From Neptunomonas sp. (GTDB lineage Bacteria > Pseudomonadota > Gammaproteobacteria > Pseudomonadales > Balneatricaceae): a stretch of 6,390 nt of DNA. The notes below the pieces were generated by a model that was given only the letters and a program-made list of their open reading frames with translations, was not told where the DNA came from and searched no databases. The translations under genes and the position numbers were made by a program. How positions within the stretch are numbered: position 1 is the first letter of the stretch; each line of letters starts with the position of its first letter. Positions 5,590 to 6,390 of this stretch are shown in pieces. The DNA lies in NCBI GenBank assembly GCA_004195305.1, contig SDWN01000331.1, positions 1 to 6,390 on the forward strand, read 5' to 3'.

Positions 5590-5612
5590 CGGGTCTCTCT
5601 GGATCCCGTTTA
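5590..5612. terminator. Weak hairpin between convergent rmuC and LysR gene ends
   Basis: CGGGTC (5590-5595) can pair with GATCCCG (5602-5608) if one T is bulged, around the loop TCTCTG, followed on the + strand by TTTA. Only 27 bases separate the two stop codons, so this is the only space for a shared terminator. The stem is short and the T-tract poor. Confidence 0.25.
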
Positions 5613-6371
5613 CATCGCAAAATATTCTTTAAGGTAATCGATAAATGAGCGCATTTTGGCGGGCAGAAAGCGCCGATGCGGATAGACTGCAAAAACATCG
5701 CTGTGCGGTTGTTCGTAGTCCTCAAGAATCGGCACCAGCTCCCCCGTATCGATATAATCCTGCACCATAAATTGTGGTTTTAAGATGATGCCTACCCCCT
5801 GAGTAGCCGCCGCCACCATGGCGCGCCCGTTGTTGGCATTCAGCCGGCCGCTGGCTTTGATCGAGCAAGATTCCTCGGCGTTCCTGAAGAGCCATTCATT
5901 GTTGGAAGACGAGTAGCTGTAGGTCAGGCAGTTGTGCTTGCGCAGCTCGGTGGGGTGTTGTGGCTGGCCGTACTGCTCAAGGTAGGCGGGTGAGGCGCAG
6001 CAGACCAGGTGATGCTTCATTAAGGGGACCGCGACCAGGCTGGAATCGGGTAGGGCGCCGATACGAATGGCGATATCAAACCCCTCTTCGACCAAATTAA
6101 CTTTGCGGTCCTGGTAATTGATATCAATGTGAACATCGGGAAAGCGCTTGAGGTAGTTGGCAATGGCTGGCGCCAGTCGCAGTACCCCGAAGTCGATTGG
6201 CGCGGTCAGTTTCAGGGTGCCGCTGGGGTGGTTGCTGAGTTCGCTCAGTGAGGCCTCGCCCTCTTCGATGTCGCTGAGCAGGTTTTGGCACAGTCGCAGG
6301 TAGCTCTCACCCGCTTCGGTCATGCTGACTTTACGGGTTGTACGGTTAAGTAAACGGATGCTAAGCAGGTC
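5610..6371 (-). CDS. LysR-type transcriptional regulator, CrgA-like; N-terminus cut by contig end
   Basis: The genomic part encodes 253 residues of a LysR-family regulator. It starts within the DNA-binding domain: RLLNRTTRKVSMTEAGE is the typical wing and following linker of the winged helix-turn-helix. Roughly 40-50 residues, including the recognition helix, are missing beyond the contig end. A linker helix (about 18-45 of the remaining part) leads to the periplasmic-binding-protein-like effector domain from about residue 50 (GTLKLTAP) to the end. The run DFGVLRLAPAIANYLKRFPDVHIDI and LVEEGFDIAIRIG is typical of the CrgA/DmlR-like subgroup. Such proteins usually bind as tetramers near divergently transcribed targets, but any target next to its start lies outside the window. 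The effector cannot be inferred. The MYKRQ residues that a naive translation puts in front come from adapter sequence. It converges with rmuC, 27 bases between stops. Confidence 0.92.
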   Translation of the reverse strand, partial: DLLSIRLLNRTTRKVSMTEAGESYLRLCQNLLSDIEEGEASLSELSNHPSGTLKLTAPIDFGVLRLAPAIANYLKRFPDVHIDINYQDRKVNLVEEGFDIAIRIGALPDSSLVAVPLMKHHLVCCASPAYLEQYGQPQHPTELRKHNCLTYSYSSSNNEWLFRNAEESCSIKASGRLNANNGRAMVAAATQGVGIILKPQFMVQDYIDTGELVPILEDYEQPHSDVFAVYPHRRFLPAKMRSFIDYLKEYFAM

Positions 6372-6390
6372 CTGTCTCTTATACACATCT
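6372..6390 (-). other. Sequencing adapter remnant (inverted Tn5 mosaic end)
   Basis: The last 19 bases, CTGTCTCTTATACACATCT, are the exact reverse complement of bases 1-19 and of the standard tagmentation mosaic end. It is library sequence, so the LysR gene is truncated artificially at base 6371. Confidence 0.97.

Noticed and set aside
1..6390. Inverted 19-base repeats at both ends, looking like a composite Tn5-type transposon
   Set aside because: The sequence is the standard library mosaic end at the exact contig termini, with no transposase gene and no target duplication inside; it is an adapter artefact.

Overview
The window is a 6.4 kb contig from a gammaproteobacterium. The MscS, RmuC and DsbB homologues resemble those of Pseudomonas, Oceanospirillum or Cellvibrio-type bacteria more than enterics, and base composition looks moderate. 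The lineage is an inference from protein resemblance and cannot be fixed more finely without a search. Both ends carry the 19-base Tn5 mosaic-end sequence used in transposase-based sequencing libraries (1-19 and, inverted, 6372-6390). The genomic sequence is therefore 20-6371, and the first and last genes are cut by the contig ends, not by biology.

Layout from left to right: (1) the 3' part of a hot-dog malonyl-ACP decarboxylase gene (madB, or the C-terminal half of madA), + strand. (2) A complete diguanylate cyclase with six predicted membrane segments and an intact GGEEF active site and inhibitory site, + strand, preceded by a strong Shine-Dalgarno sequence. (3) A gene-free stretch of about 340 bases, rich in small palindromes. 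It contains two identical copies of a 14-base palindrome and is bracketed by a near-perfect 18/19-base inverted repeat whose left arm includes the stop codon of the cyclase gene. A strong hairpin terminator closes it. (4) mscS (small mechanosensitive channel) and, upstream of it, a dsbB-like gene, both on the - strand. (5) A divergent intergenic region with a credible - strand promoter and a dyad. (6) A small unrecognised four-helix membrane protein translationally overlapping rmuC, + strand. (7) Convergent to rmuC, a LysR-family regulator missing its DNA-binding N-terminus at the contig end.

Most of this is ordinary chromosomal housekeeping: fatty-acid synthesis priming, c-di-GMP signalling, osmotic safety valve, periplasmic disulfide formation, recombination-associated RmuC and a one-component regulator. 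No phage, plasmid, CRISPR or defence locus is visible. The points that deserve a second look are the DsbB-like protein that has Gly in place of the first cysteine of its CxxC motif, the palindrome-rich putative mobile or interspersed element after the cyclase gene, and the small membrane protein coupled to rmuC.
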